A stretch of 64,000 nt of DNA from Candidatus Gastranaerophilales bacterium (GTDB taxonomy: Bacteria > Cyanobacteriota > Vampirovibrionia > Gastranaerophilales > Gastranaerophilaceae). The stretch spans positions 1 through 64,000 of the forward strand of contig CALVEG010000008.1 in the NCBI GenBank assembly GCA_944326525.1, read 5' to 3'. The position numbers and the translations under genes were made by a program. Shown here piece by piece: positions 1 through 8,917 of this stretch. Each line of letters starts with the position of its first letter. Position 1 is the stretch's first letter. Under the pieces are notes generated by a model. That model did no database searches, was not told the origin of the DNA, and worked only from the letters and a program-made list of their open reading frames with translations.

Positions 1-134
1 CAAAGAACTTCGTTAGGATGATTATTCAAATTAAATGCTCCTTTACATTGTATCGATTTAAGAGCTCCAAAAGATGGGGAATTTTGAGAATAAGAATTGT
101 TTGAATATCTGTTTAAATCATTAACAACACGCAT
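1..134 (-). CDS. N-terminus of a motif-bearing protein, cut by the window edge
   Basis: The first 44 codons of a minus-strand gene are present; the rest lies beyond position 1. The ATG at 134 follows an excellent Shine-Dalgarno (AGGAGG, about 4 bases upstream), so the start is secure. The peptide begins MRVVNDLNRYSNN and reaches SPSFGALKS at residues 19-27, followed by a polar stretch. The SFGA tetrapeptide after a Ser/Asn-rich lead matches the N-terminal tag seen on several other proteins in this window. No function can be assigned from so short a piece. Confidence 0.75.
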   Translation of the reverse strand, partial: MRVVNDLNRYSNNSYSQNSPSFGALKSIQCKGAFNLNNHPNEVL

Positions 135-515
135 ATAACCTCCTAGTATCCTTTCAGTTTATTATAAATATAATAAATTGCAATATTTAACTATTTAGTA
201 ATGATACTATTGTTAAAAGAATTCAGGCCTATCAATTAAATATCTAGTATCACCTTTCTCTAAATATACTCCTTTTTATAAACATTGTATAATAAATTAA
301 ATTATATCCTACTACTTTATTACTACAAAACTACTGAATAATTTTTTGGCTATTTTAATTAAAAAATTACGATACACAATAAAAAATTTGCTCCTTTTAA
401 AGGCTAAATCTATAACATTAATTTAAGTTTTTATAATTATCAATCCCCAAATTCCCGAACTAGTTGTCAAATATTCCTGAACTGGTTGTTCTTTTACGTC
501 ATACTTGCTCTTACA
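135..515. other. AT-rich intergenic stretch with a short direct repeat
   Basis: No open frame with a ribosome binding site is visible on either strand. It separates the edge gene from the glycosyltransferase, and both are minus-strand genes, so it should hold the promoter of the edge gene. The only structure seen is an imperfect 17-base direct repeat (451-467 and 473-489, two mismatches, 22-base period). Confidence 0.5.
451..489. repeat. Imperfect tandem direct repeat, 17 bases, 22-base period
   Basis: The units ATTCCCGAACTAGTTGT (451-467) and ATTCCTGAACTGGTTGT (473-489) differ at two positions. They lie just downstream of the glycosyltransferase stop. A 22-base period is about two helical turns, which would suit paired protein binding, but no known operator is recognised. 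Confidence 0.5.
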
Positions 516-1445
516 CTAGTTATCTTTTAATAACTCTTTCAGGAATGAATTATTGTAAGGGTTTCTGTGTAAATTTTTATGTGTAAGTTTATGTATTGAG
601 CTAATTTCTTTGATTTGTTCAAACATTTTAATATCAAACGGTTCAAATAGCGCATTTTGTAACATAAGAACATTTTGAATATAGTATTTTGGCATATTTT
701 GAAAAATTTCAAAACATTTTTTGTTTTTTAACACTGCTAGTACAAAAAATTTATCTATCATTAAATACTCAATTAATTTATCTTCATTTTTCCAATATTC
801 AAATAGTAAATTTAAAATAGCATTTATCAATATATTGCCCGGTTTTGCTGAAATAAAGTATGAAGATTCTATGTCAATTACTTTATTTATGTGATTTGAA
901 AACAATTTAAATTTTTCAATATTGTTGATAAATTTTAAGTTTTCACTTTCTAGAGATCTAAATGTAAAAAAGTTTGCTCTTAAAATTTCATCCGGAATTT
1001 CATTGGTTAAATAAATTGTCGAATCAACCCAGCACCCGCCATATTTAGCTAATAACATCAATCTGACCATATCGGAATAATTAGCATGAGATATAATTCC
1101 TTTTTTATATTTTTGTTCAATATAATCAGGCAGTTGAATATAGTCGCTTAAATTATTTTTATCTAATAAAATAACACGGTCTTTGTGAAAAAATTTAACT
1201 GTACTATGGCATTTTTTAACTATTGCGGGCATGTTTTCTTCACCTTGAAGCCATAATTGCCATATTTTGTTTGGATATTTATTTGAGGTTTCTTGAATTT
1301 TTATATTGTCTAAAACATAAGAATACTTTTCCAGATAGTTTAAACTTGATGTAAATTTGGTCTTTTTCTTTGCCTTTAATAGAATTCCGTTAATTAAGGC
1401 AAAAAAATTATAATTTAAACTTCCAAAGCGATGTAAAAATCTCAT
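516..1445 (-). CDS. Capsular-polysaccharide-type glycosyltransferase (GT32 / Caps_synt-like)
   Basis: Predicted 309-residue glycosyltransferase that would add a sugar during surface polysaccharide synthesis at the inner face of the membrane. Seen: an early KIWQLWLQG block near residues 60-68, then SDMVRLMLLAKYGG near 124-137 followed by CWVDS, the arrangement of the Caps_synt/GT32 family where the Asp belongs to the nucleotide-sugar and metal site. The ATG at 1445 has a strong AAGGAG eight bases upstream. A longer reading from a TTG at 1505 would overlap the preceding stop and lacks a ribosome site, so the shorter start is chosen. It lies 56 bases after the upstream membrane-protein gene, probably in one transcript. 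Donor and acceptor are unknown. Confidence 0.75.
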   Translation of the reverse strand: MRFLHRFGSLNYNFFALINGILLKAKKKTKFTSSLNYLEKYSYVLDNIKIQETSNKYPNKIWQLWLQGEENMPAIVKKCHSTVKFFHKDRVILLDKNNLSDYIQLPDYIEQKYKKGIISHANYSDMVRLMLLAKYGGCWVDSTIYLTNEIPDEILRANFFTFRSLESENLKFINNIEKFKLFSNHINKVIDIESSYFISAKPGNILINAILNLLFEYWKNEDKLIEYLMIDKFFVLAVLKNKKCFEIFQNMPKYYIQNVLMLQNALFEPFDIKMFEQIKEISSIHKLTHKNLHRNPYNNSFLKELLKDN

Positions 1446-1501
1446 ATTTAAAGTCTCCTTCCGACTGGAATAAAATGTAATTTTTTCATATAAGCTTTTA
1501 A

Positions 1502-2173
1502 TCAATTTTTTTGAAAATTGTTATTACAAGCATATAAATAAATTATACTTACTAAAGATACATAGAAAAGCAGTTCGGTAATTTCTTCCATAACCATATT
1601 ATGGTAAACTTCTTCTCCTAATATTCCGCCAATTATGCCGACAATCATTAAAACTATGTTCCATACGGGGAATTTTATATTTTTAATAATATCCCATAAA
1701 GTTAAAAACAGCTTGTTAATCAGAAAATAAATCCCGACGTAAGCCATATATAATCCGTATAAAGGATGCGCAAGCCAGCCGTATTTAAGATCTTTCCAAC
1801 CGTAAAAAGCGTTTACCTCACCTGGAATAGGGAAGAAAATTGTTCTTCCGCAGTTTATTTCTCTTAAAAATAAGATAACAATTACAAGAGCTGCAAATTT
1901 GAAAAACTTAACCATGGATTCATCAACAGACGTTATTTCGTTATCTTGATTTTGTTTGCTTTTGATTTTTTTATAAGAAAGACATAGTATAAATCCGCAA
2001 AGCAATACTATAAGCTGCAAGTTTTCTAATATTCCATTTTCATATCCGTATTTTTCCGGCAAATATAAAATACAAGGTGCTATTAATATGGTATTTAATA
2101 TTGCTATCCAAGTGACTCCATAAATTTTAAAATCTAAATGTTCAGATGCAAATTTTTCTATTCTTTTTAACAT
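1502..2173 (-). CDS. Multi-pass membrane protein of unknown function
   Basis: A 223-residue protein with about six hydrophobic segments: one near residues 20-38, one near 50-68, one near 90-105, and three in the C-terminal half. The last, near the C-terminus, ends in a short Asn-rich cytoplasmic tail. No catalytic motif or family is recognised. The ATG at 2173 is preceded by GGGGA and is preferred to an upstream TTG at 2192-2194. It is followed closely by the glycosyltransferase gene on the same strand, so a role near polysaccharide assembly or export is possible, but only by association. Confidence 0.6.
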   Translation of the reverse strand: MLKRIEKFASEHLDFKIYGVTWIAILNTILIAPCILYLPEKYGYENGILENLQLIVLLCGFILCLSYKKIKSKQNQDNEITSVDESMVKFFKFAALVIVILFLREINCGRTIFFPIPGEVNAFYGWKDLKYGWLAHPLYGLYMAYVGIYFLINKLFLTLWDIIKNIKFPVWNIVLMIVGIIGGILGEEVYHNMVMEEITELLFYVSLVSIIYLYACNNNFQKN

Positions 2174-2310
2174 TATTCCCCGTCTTAATTCCAAAATAAT
2201 TTCATAGATATATTACATCAAAATATTATAAATGTTTAATAAGTTTTGTAAAATTTGAGAAATGATTATTTAATAAGTTGCACAGTTTGAGGCAAACTAA
2301 ACTATTTTAG

Positions 2311-2583
2311 TTATTCTACATACCCTTGTAATTTAAAAACTTCGAAAAGTTCCATGCCTTTTTTGCCGAAAACATCTTCAATATCGGAATCTCTGCCATA
2401 TTGCTTGTTATAGATATATTTAAACATTACTTGATTTAGCGAATCTGTTTCTGCATAATCCTCTTTTCCGACGTAGCCGAAAAATTTTTTAATTTGGTTA
2501 AATACTTTGTAAAATTTATTGTTGGTTCTTTTAAGTTCTTTTTCGGTAAGTATAGAAGGCTTTTTTTCTTTTTGAAAAATGTT
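2311..2583 (-). pseudogene. 3' remnant of a gene lacking its start
   Basis: Ninety codons are open on the minus strand and end in TAA at 2311. The upstream side is closed by TGA at 2584-2586, and no usable start lies near the 5' end; the first ATG is about 50 codons in. The encoded peptide is lysine-rich and then acidic (for example KKFFGYVGKEDYAETDS and IEDVFGKKGMELFEVFKLQG), which looks like normal protein rather than chance. It abuts, head to head, the truncated plus-strand gene starting at 2584. I read it as the tail of a gene whose 5' part was lost in a rearrangement. Confidence 0.5.
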
Positions 2584-3195
2584 TCATCTAAAGGCAAGCA
2601 TACTCCTGTCGGTATTCAATTTAATTCAACATCTACAATGCCACTATTAGAAAGAACTGCTTTATGGAATTCTAAATATTTACCTGCTTTTTCAAAACTT
2701 CCTCAAAAGGCTTTTGATGACTTAGCAAAGTCTTTTGCTAAATTAAATGCAATAGAAGTTGACGGATATAATTACGCTTTTGATACGCTTAATCCTAACA
2801 ATTTTGTCCTCGTCGGCAATTCATTTCGAATAGTGGATGAAGTTGATAGAACAGTTAAAAAAGCTCCAAATAGTATTGCGGGATTACTTAGAGTTTTCCT
2901 TGAGCTTATGGATGTTGATAATCTTGCCCCTAAAGATTTTATGAATATAGATATGAGACATTCCTTATTAAAGAAAATAATTTTAGCAGGCGAAAAACAT
3001 GAATTACCATTAATTTCAGACAATAATGATCTGGTAACTTGGCAATATGTTCTGGATGACATCTGCGATTATCGTAATTTGCTTGAACAGCTAAAACGAT
3101 TTCGAAAAGCTTATCCTGACATGCACACTCGTCTGGAAAAGGTAAAACAACTATTAGATGATGAAATAAATTATTCTTATAATAGTTTTTATTAA
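2584..3195 (+). pseudogene. 5'-truncated gene with kinase-like NPNNF...VDEVD block
   Basis: About 203 codons of well-formed protein end at TAA 3195. The frame stays open back to a TTG at 2494, but the 30 codons from 2494 to 2583 are the exact antisense of another gene fragment and give Phe/Lys-rich nonsense, so homology should begin near 2584. Visible blocks: LLERTALWN, then YAFDTLNPNNFVLVG and FRIVDEVDR. The spacing of D..NPNNF and VDEVD resembles the catalytic loop and metal-binding Asp of aminoglycoside-phosphotransferase-like kinases, whose N-terminal lobe would be the missing part. The kinase reading is inference. A bidirectional terminator follows directly. Confidence 0.5.
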
Positions 3196-3230
3196 ACTTT
3201 TAAACCTATCACACTAACAAAAATAAAGCA

Positions 3231-3265
3231 CAAAAAAACGGTCTAAATTAGACCGTTTTTTTTTA
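3231..3265. terminator. Bidirectional Rho-independent terminator
   Basis: The perfect stem ACGGTCTA/TAGACCGT (3238-3245 with 3249-3256, AAT loop) is flanked by A7 on the left and T9 on the right, so it can terminate transcription from both sides. It separates the truncated plus-strand gene from the end of the minus-strand AAA ATPase gene. Confidence 0.9.
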
Positions 3266-4765
3266 TTTAGTATACCCAATTTTTTTACGCTCTTTTACTT
3301 TTGATTCAGAGGCAAAATTATTAATAGCTAAATCAAAATCTTCATTTGTTATTTTTAATTGATTAATATCAGCTTTAGTAAAGGTTCCATTTGCCATTTT
3401 TTCAAAAATACCTAATCTTTCAAAGGCATTATTATGAGCATCTGCAGAAAGTCTTGCAATATCGGCCCCAGTTGCTTTTATACTGAACATTTTTTTAGCA
3501 AGTTCATCTTTGTCAATATCTTCTGCTAATGGCTTTCTTGCTGTGTGAATATCAAGAATTTGTCTTGTGCCTTGCAAATCTGGTGGTCCTATTTGTATAT
3601 GTTTACCAAATCTTCCTGATCTCATAATCGCGTCATCAAGCATTTCTATCTTGTTTGTTGTTGCAAGCACAAATACGTCATCCCCTTGTTTTTCAATGTC
3701 GCTCATTATTGATAAAAATTGGTTTACAAATTCTGCACTGTAATTATCAACGTTATCCCTTTTCTTAGCTACAGAATCAAATTCATCAAATACAACTATA
3801 CTTGGCTGTTTTTCAATTGCTTCATCAAAAAATGCTCTTAAATTTTCTTCTGATTCTCCTACCCATTTTGATTTAAGCTCTGAACCGTTAAGCTTTACAA
3901 AATAAGCATTTGATTCATTAGCTAGCGCTTCGGCAAGCAAGGTTTTACCTGTACCAGGAGGTCCTGTAAGTATTATTCCATGGTTTACTTTAATATCGTC
4001 AAAAGCTTCCGGATATTGTATCGGAAACAAAACACCTTTTTTTAATTCTTCAATCGCTTGAGCCTGACCGCCAACATCTGCAAATGATAAGGGTTTATTT
4101 TTTCCTTTTGTTTCTTTTACCAATGCTGAAAGCTCTTTTGCATTCTGTCTTTTAATCACATCTTTTGATGCTTTGGTAAAATCAAAAACTTTAGCAAAAA
4201 TATGTCTTTGTAGAGAAAGATTTGTTTTAGGTTCTTCTTTTATTTTAATTCCCATATCATCGACATAGATGATATCATCTGGAACTACGTAAAAACTGTC
4301 ATTTGGCTTCAGAGCATCTTGCCCTCCTTCGTTTGATACTAACAAATCAAAGTCATTTATATTTAAAACTTCCTTTTCTCCCGTTGCGTTTTTGAAAAAG
4401 GCAAGATTTCCATTTATATTATCATCTTCAATAAAAAATACTCTTTTTATAACATGGTCAACTGAGTCCAAAGAATTTTTTAAAGCTTTTTGGGTTTCTT
4501 TGAAATTTCTGCCTACAGTAATGACATCCCCCCTTTTAAAGACATCAAAAAGTGACGCAATTCTGTCTTCTAAAGGAATTTGTTTTGCTAAAGCAATTGC
4601 AACTTCATTTATGTTTCCGAAACTTATCTTATTATTTTTGGGTTTATTATGTAGAACGACGACATCTGAAGTTAGCGGATTTGAAACTGACTTAGGTTAG
4701 TTATTGTTAGTTTGTGTTGTCTGTGGGTAATTTCCTCTAAAACTCTGAATTGGTAAAATTTTCAT
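3263..4765 (-). pseudogene. AAA ATPase (Cdc48/PAN-like module) with one in-frame TAA at codon 23
   Basis: The ATPase core is intact: Walker A GPPGTGKT, Walker B IVVFDEFD, and a second region of homology with MRSGRFGKHI, preceded by a beta-rich N-domain. This resembles a single-ring AAA unfoldase of the PAN/ARC/Cdc48 class. The ATG at 4765, with AGGAG upstream, opens MKILPIQSFRGN, then TAA occurs at 4697-4699. The same frame continues without another stop for about 477 codons (…PKSVSNPL…NKISFGNINEVAIALAK…). No ATG or GTG occurs in frame before the core; only a TTG at 4471 with no ribosome site. A C-to-T change in CAA would explain it. The gene is either a recent nonsense mutant, a read-through gene or a sequencing error. 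Confidence 0.75.
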
Positions 4766-4801
4766 AACTCGTTCTCCTACTAAAAAAATGTGTCCTACAT
4801 T

Positions 4802-4825
4802 AACCTGCTACAATTGTAGCAGGTT
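4802..4825. promoter_or_regulatory. Perfect 24-base palindrome upstream of the AAA ATPase gene
   Basis: AACCTGCTACAA is followed at once by its reverse complement. It lies 37 bases upstream of the AAA ATPase ATG (4765) and downstream of galT. Four T follow on the plus strand only, where no gene ends, so an operator for the ATPase gene is as likely as a terminator. Confidence 0.45.
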
Positions 4826-4983
4826 TTACTATAAACACAATACCTTGTAGTGTAATATTTACAATTATTAACCATTTTTTTACGTTTTTGTGTTTTATTA
4901 TTCACAAAAACAAGGCAAAAAGCATACCAAATAAGTGTTTTTGACACACAAATATTTAACGGTTTAATTTGTATCTATATTTT

Positions 4984-6477
4984 TTATTCGTTTACAAAGT
5001 TTATAAATCTTTCAAACGCCTGCGTGCCATGCTCATTTCGTTTAAAGACTCCGCAACACTCCAAGATTTTTGCAAAAACTTTTCCTGTTTCTGTTTGCAA
5101 AATTGTTTGAATATTTTGACTGTTTACTTGGTAATTCGGCAAAAATTCCTCAACCCAGTCTGCATGTTTTGCGATTATTTCGTTATTTCTTATATCCTTG
5201 CTGTTCAAAATATAGTCCGACAGAATTTCAAATTCTGATTTTAATCTTGAAGGCAGAACAGCTAGTCCCATAACTTCAATAAGTCCAATATTTTCTTTTT
5301 TAATATGATGATACTCGCTATGCGGATGATAAACCCCGAGCGGGTGTTCATCTGTTGTAATATTATTTCTTAATACCAAGTCAAGTTCAAAAAGGTCACC
5401 TGATTTTCTTGCAATAGGGGTAATTGTATTATGTGGAATACCGTCAGTATAAGCATAAATAAAAGCATCTTCATCTGAATATTCTCGCCATTTTTTTAAA
5501 ATCAAGTCAGCTAGCTCAATTAAACGCTCATAATCATAATGACGAATTCTAATCACACTCATCGGCCATTTTACGATACCGCACTCTACATCACTAAAAG
5601 CTTTAATTGAAAATCTTTTTTCTATAGAAGCTTTTGCCATAGCAAAATCATAATGTCCACCCTGAAAATGGTCGTGAGATAGAATTGATCCGCCGACAAT
5701 TGGCAAATCTGCGTTTGAACCTATAAAATAGTGTGGAAATTTTTCTATAAATTCAAAAAGCTTTTTAAAGGTAGATTTATCAATCTTCATCGGAATATGC
5801 AGACTGTTTAGCACAATGCAATGTTCGTTGTAATAAACATAAGGCGAATACTGTAAAAACCATTTCTCATTATCCAATTCAAGCGGAATAATACGGTGAT
5901 TTTGTCTTGCAGGATGGTTTAATCGTCCTGAATATCCTTCATTTTCCGCACAAAGCGCACATTTCGGGTATCCTGATTGTTTAGCGGATTTTGCAGCGGC
6001 AATTGCTTTCGGGTCTTTTTCGGGCTTTGAAAGATTTATTGAAATATCTAATTCGCCATACTCTGTATCAGCTTTCCATCTCAAATCTTTTTTAATCCTG
6101 TATCGTCTTATGTAATCAGTATCTTGAGAAAATTTGTAATACCATTCCGTTGCAAGTTCCGGTGAACTTTTGTATAGCATTTCAAACTTATCAATAATAT
6201 CATGCGGAGGTGGTACTATACAGCCCATAACTTTTGTATCAAATAAATCTCTGCTTATAACATTATCTTCTATCAAACCTCTTTGACATGCATAATCTAA
6301 AATTTCATTCAAAATTTGCTCTAAATCGGTTTCTGAGATTGATATTTCTCGTTCTTCAAACTCATCAAGCTGCAAAACTTCAAGAATACGATTTGTCGCA
6401 TAAATTTTATCAGCCTCTTGTATAAGATCGTTTTGGATGCCGTATTGAACAAGTTTTGAAATACTTTCTGAAATCAT
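4984..6477 (-). CDS. galT: UTP/UDP-glucose-hexose-1-phosphate uridylyltransferase, GalT family 2
   Basis: Converts galactose-1-phosphate and UDP-glucose to glucose-1-phosphate and UDP-galactose in the cytoplasm. The 497-residue length and blocks such as CALCAENEGYSGRLNHPARQ, a long middle with GGSILSHDHFQGG, and HPHSEYHHIKKENIGLIEVMG fit the Firmicutes-type GalT2 family rather than the short E. coli type. The His-rich SHDHFQGG segment would be the nucleotidylated site. The ATG at 6477 has AAAGGG upstream inside the end of galE; the gap to the galE stop is 11 bases. It is the last gene of galK-galE-galT. Confidence 0.93.
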   Translation of the reverse strand: MISESISKLVQYGIQNDLIQEADKIYATNRILEVLQLDEFEEREISISETDLEQILNEILDYACQRGLIEDNVISRDLFDTKVMGCIVPPPHDIIDKFEMLYKSSPELATEWYYKFSQDTDYIRRYRIKKDLRWKADTEYGELDISINLSKPEKDPKAIAAAKSAKQSGYPKCALCAENEGYSGRLNHPARQNHRIIPLELDNEKWFLQYSPYVYYNEHCIVLNSLHIPMKIDKSTFKKLFEFIEKFPHYFIGSNADLPIVGGSILSHDHFQGGHYDFAMAKASIEKRFSIKAFSDVECGIVKWPMSVIRIRHYDYERLIELADLILKKWREYSDEDAFIYAYTDGIPHNTITPIARKSGDLFELDLVLRNNITTDEHPLGVYHPHSEYHHIKKENIGLIEVMGLAVLPSRLKSEFEILSDYILNSKDIRNNEIIAKHADWVEEFLPNYQVNSQNIQTILQTETGKVFAKILECCGVFKRNEHGTQAFERFINFVNE

Positions 6478-6488
6478 AAAACCCTTTC

Positions 6489-7481
6489 TTATGCTTGATT
6501 GAAACCGTACGGATGATTTTTGTGCCAATTCCATGCTGAGGCAATAATTTCTTCCAAATCAGCATGTTCAGGATTCCAGCCTAAAACTTTTTTTGCTTTT
6601 TCGCTTGAAGCCACAAGTTGTGCCGGATCTCCTGCTCTTCTTGGGGAAATTACGGCAGGGATAGGATGGCCTGTAACCTTTCTTGCTTTATCAATCACCT
6701 CTTTTACGCTGAAGCCGACACCGTTACCGAGGTTAAAAATATCACTTTCTCCGCCTTTTTGAAGATATTCAACAGCTAAAATATGCGCCTCGGCTAAATC
6801 TGTTACGTGAATATAATCTCTTATACAGGTTCCGTCTGGTGTGTCGTAATCGTCACCAAAAATATTTATCTGCTCACGTCGGCCGTTCGGAACTTGTAAA
6901 ATAAGCGGGATTAAATGTGTTTCAGGCTCGTGGGCTTCTCCTATTTTACCTGACTTGTGAGCACCGCAAGCATTAAAATATCTTAATGACACAAACCTTA
7001 AATCGTGAGCTTTTGATACCCATTTCATCATTTTTTCCATAGCAAGTTTAGTTTCGCCGTAAGTGTTTGTCGGCTCTTTTCTGTCACTTTCTAATATCGG
7101 TATATTTTCAGGCTCTCCATAAGTTGCTGCGGTTGATGAAAATACGATTTTATTGATACCGTTTTTAACCATTGACTTTAAAAGTACCATTGTACCATAT
7201 AAATTGTTGTCATAATACTTTAATGGATCTGTCATACTCTCGCCGACAAGTGAATTTGCTGCAAAATGGATTACAGAATCAATTTTTTCTTTCTTAAACA
7301 ATTCATCAAGAAAATTAATATCTCTAATATCACCTTTATAAAATCTTGCAATCGGATGAACTGCCTCTATATGACCTGTTTGAAGACTGTCAGCAATAAC
7401 TACATCTTCACCTTTTTCTATAAGTTCATATACGGTATGCGATCCGATATATCCAGCTCCGCCTAAAACTAATACAGTCAT
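6489..7481 (-). CDS. galE: UDP-glucose 4-epimerase
   Basis: Interconverts UDP-galactose and UDP-glucose with bound NAD+. The 330-residue extended short-chain dehydrogenase has the N-terminal Rossmann motif GGAGYIGSH (residues 7-15), the catalytic TYGETK (Tyr-x3-Lys near 148-153) with SSTAATYG just before it, and the RYFNACGAH substrate block near 176. Length is typical. A GAGG ribosome site lies 8 bases before the ATG. It sits between galK (16-base gap) and galT (11-base gap), forming one operon. UDP-galactose from here could also feed surface glycans. Confidence 0.96.
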   Translation of the reverse strand: MTVLVLGGAGYIGSHTVYELIEKGEDVVIADSLQTGHIEAVHPIARFYKGDIRDINFLDELFKKEKIDSVIHFAANSLVGESMTDPLKYYDNNLYGTMVLLKSMVKNGINKIVFSSTAATYGEPENIPILESDRKEPTNTYGETKLAMEKMMKWVSKAHDLRFVSLRYFNACGAHKSGKIGEAHEPETHLIPLILQVPNGRREQINIFGDDYDTPDGTCIRDYIHVTDLAEAHILAVEYLQKGGESDIFNLGNGVGFSVKEVIDKARKVTGHPIPAVISPRRAGDPAQLVASSEKAKKVLGWNPEHADLEEIIASAWNWHKNHPYGFNQA

Positions 7482-7497
7482 TATTTACCTCGTTTCA

Positions 7498-8778
7498 TTA
7501 TTCAATTCTAATACCGCCGAAAGGTCTTATTGATAATATGTGACAGCTGCCTTCTCCTATAGCTTTTTCAACTCTTGCCTTAAATTCTTCTACCATATTC
7601 AAAGGCACAAAAGCCTGAACCGTTCCTGCAAAACCGCCTCCGTGTACTCTGTAAGCACCTTTGTGTTTTAAAAATTTATCACATAAGGCAAGTACCAATC
7701 CGACAGCTTGATGAGTTGAAGAACCGCATACTGAAACATTTTGAAGATACATATATGATGATCTTCCGGATTCGGTTACAACTTCTAAAAATCTCTTAAA
7801 ATCACCTTTCTTTAATGCTTCAGCTTCTAATATAGCACGATTGTTGTCTGAATAAAAGTGCATTGCTCTTAAAGTTGCTCTATCTCCGCATTTTTCTCGC
7901 ACTAAAGCTATATTTTCCATAAATAAAGTTTCGTCAACTTCTCTTAAAACTTCTTTTCCAAAAACTTGCGCAACCTTTTTCATCTCGTATGGTATCGCTG
8001 CATATTCATCCGTTAAATCAGCATGGTCGGCGCCACTGTCAATTATACAAAGTGCGTAGCCTGATTTTGAAAAGTTAAAATCTACTTTTTTTATAATCGG
8101 ATTTTCTAAATCCTTAAAATCAATAGACACAACAGCCCCGACAGATGATGCCATCTGATCCATCAACCCGCAGGGTTTTCCAAAATAAACGTTTTCTGCA
8201 TACTGACCAATTTTAGCGATTTCAACATCGCTTACTGAATTATTTGCAAAAAGTCCGTTTAAGATATTACCGATTAACACCTCGAATGAAGCTGAACTTG
8301 ACAAACCTGAACCTTTTAATACATTTGAGGTCGTGTAAGCATCAAAACCTTTAATTTCATATCCCATTTCTTTAAATTTTGCAACAACTCCACGGATTAA
8401 AGCTTTTGCTTGATTGTATTCAGACATCTGAGGAGTTAACTCATCAAGATTGATTATATCCAGCGGGTAGCCTTCTGATTGAACTCTTATAAGATTCTCA
8501 TTATTTAAAGATACAGCTGCAATCACGTCTAAATTAACACTTGCCGCTAAAACACAGCCTCGTTGATGATCTGTATGATTCCCGCCGATTTCTGTTCTTC
8601 CGGGTGCACTAAATAAAGATAATTCTCTATCATAACCAAAATTTGCACTGAATCCGTTTATTAAATCTATATATCTTGCCTGAATCGGTTTTGGATCTTT
8701 TTCACAGTAAATTTTCTCTAAAACCGAATCATATAAACCATTCGATAAATCTTTTTTTAACTGTTCCGCTAACTTCAT
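7498..8778 (-). CDS. galK: Galactokinase
   Basis: Phosphorylates alpha-D-galactose with ATP, the committed step of the Leloir pathway. The 426-residue GHMP kinase shows the galactokinase signature PGRTEIGGNHTDHQRG near residue 58, the ATP loop GSGLSSSAS near 157, and the C-terminal HGGGFAGT near 379. It has a longer N-terminal lead than E. coli GalK. The ATG at 8778 is preferred to the adjacent TTG at 8781; AGAGGG lies about 12 bases upstream. It is first of galK-galE-galT and divergent from the galP-like transporter, so the 139-base gap between them should hold both promoters. Confidence 0.95.
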   Translation of the reverse strand: MKLAEQLKKDLSNGLYDSVLEKIYCEKDPKPIQARYIDLINGFSANFGYDRELSLFSAPGRTEIGGNHTDHQRGCVLAASVNLDVIAAVSLNNENLIRVQSEGYPLDIINLDELTPQMSEYNQAKALIRGVVAKFKEMGYEIKGFDAYTTSNVLKGSGLSSSASFEVLIGNILNGLFANNSVSDVEIAKIGQYAENVYFGKPCGLMDQMASSVGAVVSIDFKDLENPIIKKVDFNFSKSGYALCIIDSGADHADLTDEYAAIPYEMKKVAQVFGKEVLREVDETLFMENIALVREKCGDRATLRAMHFYSDNNRAILEAEALKKGDFKRFLEVVTESGRSSYMYLQNVSVCGSSTHQAVGLVLALCDKFLKHKGAYRVHGGGFAGTVQAFVPLNMVEEFKARVEKAIGEGSCHILSIRPFGGIRIE

Positions 8779-8917
8779 CAATAAATACCCTCTTTTAAAT
8801 ATTTATACCCTATCTTTTTCAAACGTAACATACATACAAAGTTGTAATTTTTTTAATCTGATAATTCTTCAAAAAATGGGGCATAATAAATTATATAGAT
8901 TTTAGAAGGAGATTTAT

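Noticed and set aside
2494-2583. The N-terminal 30 codons of the long plus-strand frame ending at 3195
   Set aside because: They are antisense to the coding-like minus-strand remnant and give a Phe/Lys-rich nonsense peptide; the TTG start has no ribosome site.
4697-4699. Reassignment of TAA to a sense codon
   Set aside because: Many normal genes of this window (for example galE, rplS, hydC) end in TAA at the expected place, so the code is standard and only this gene is affected.
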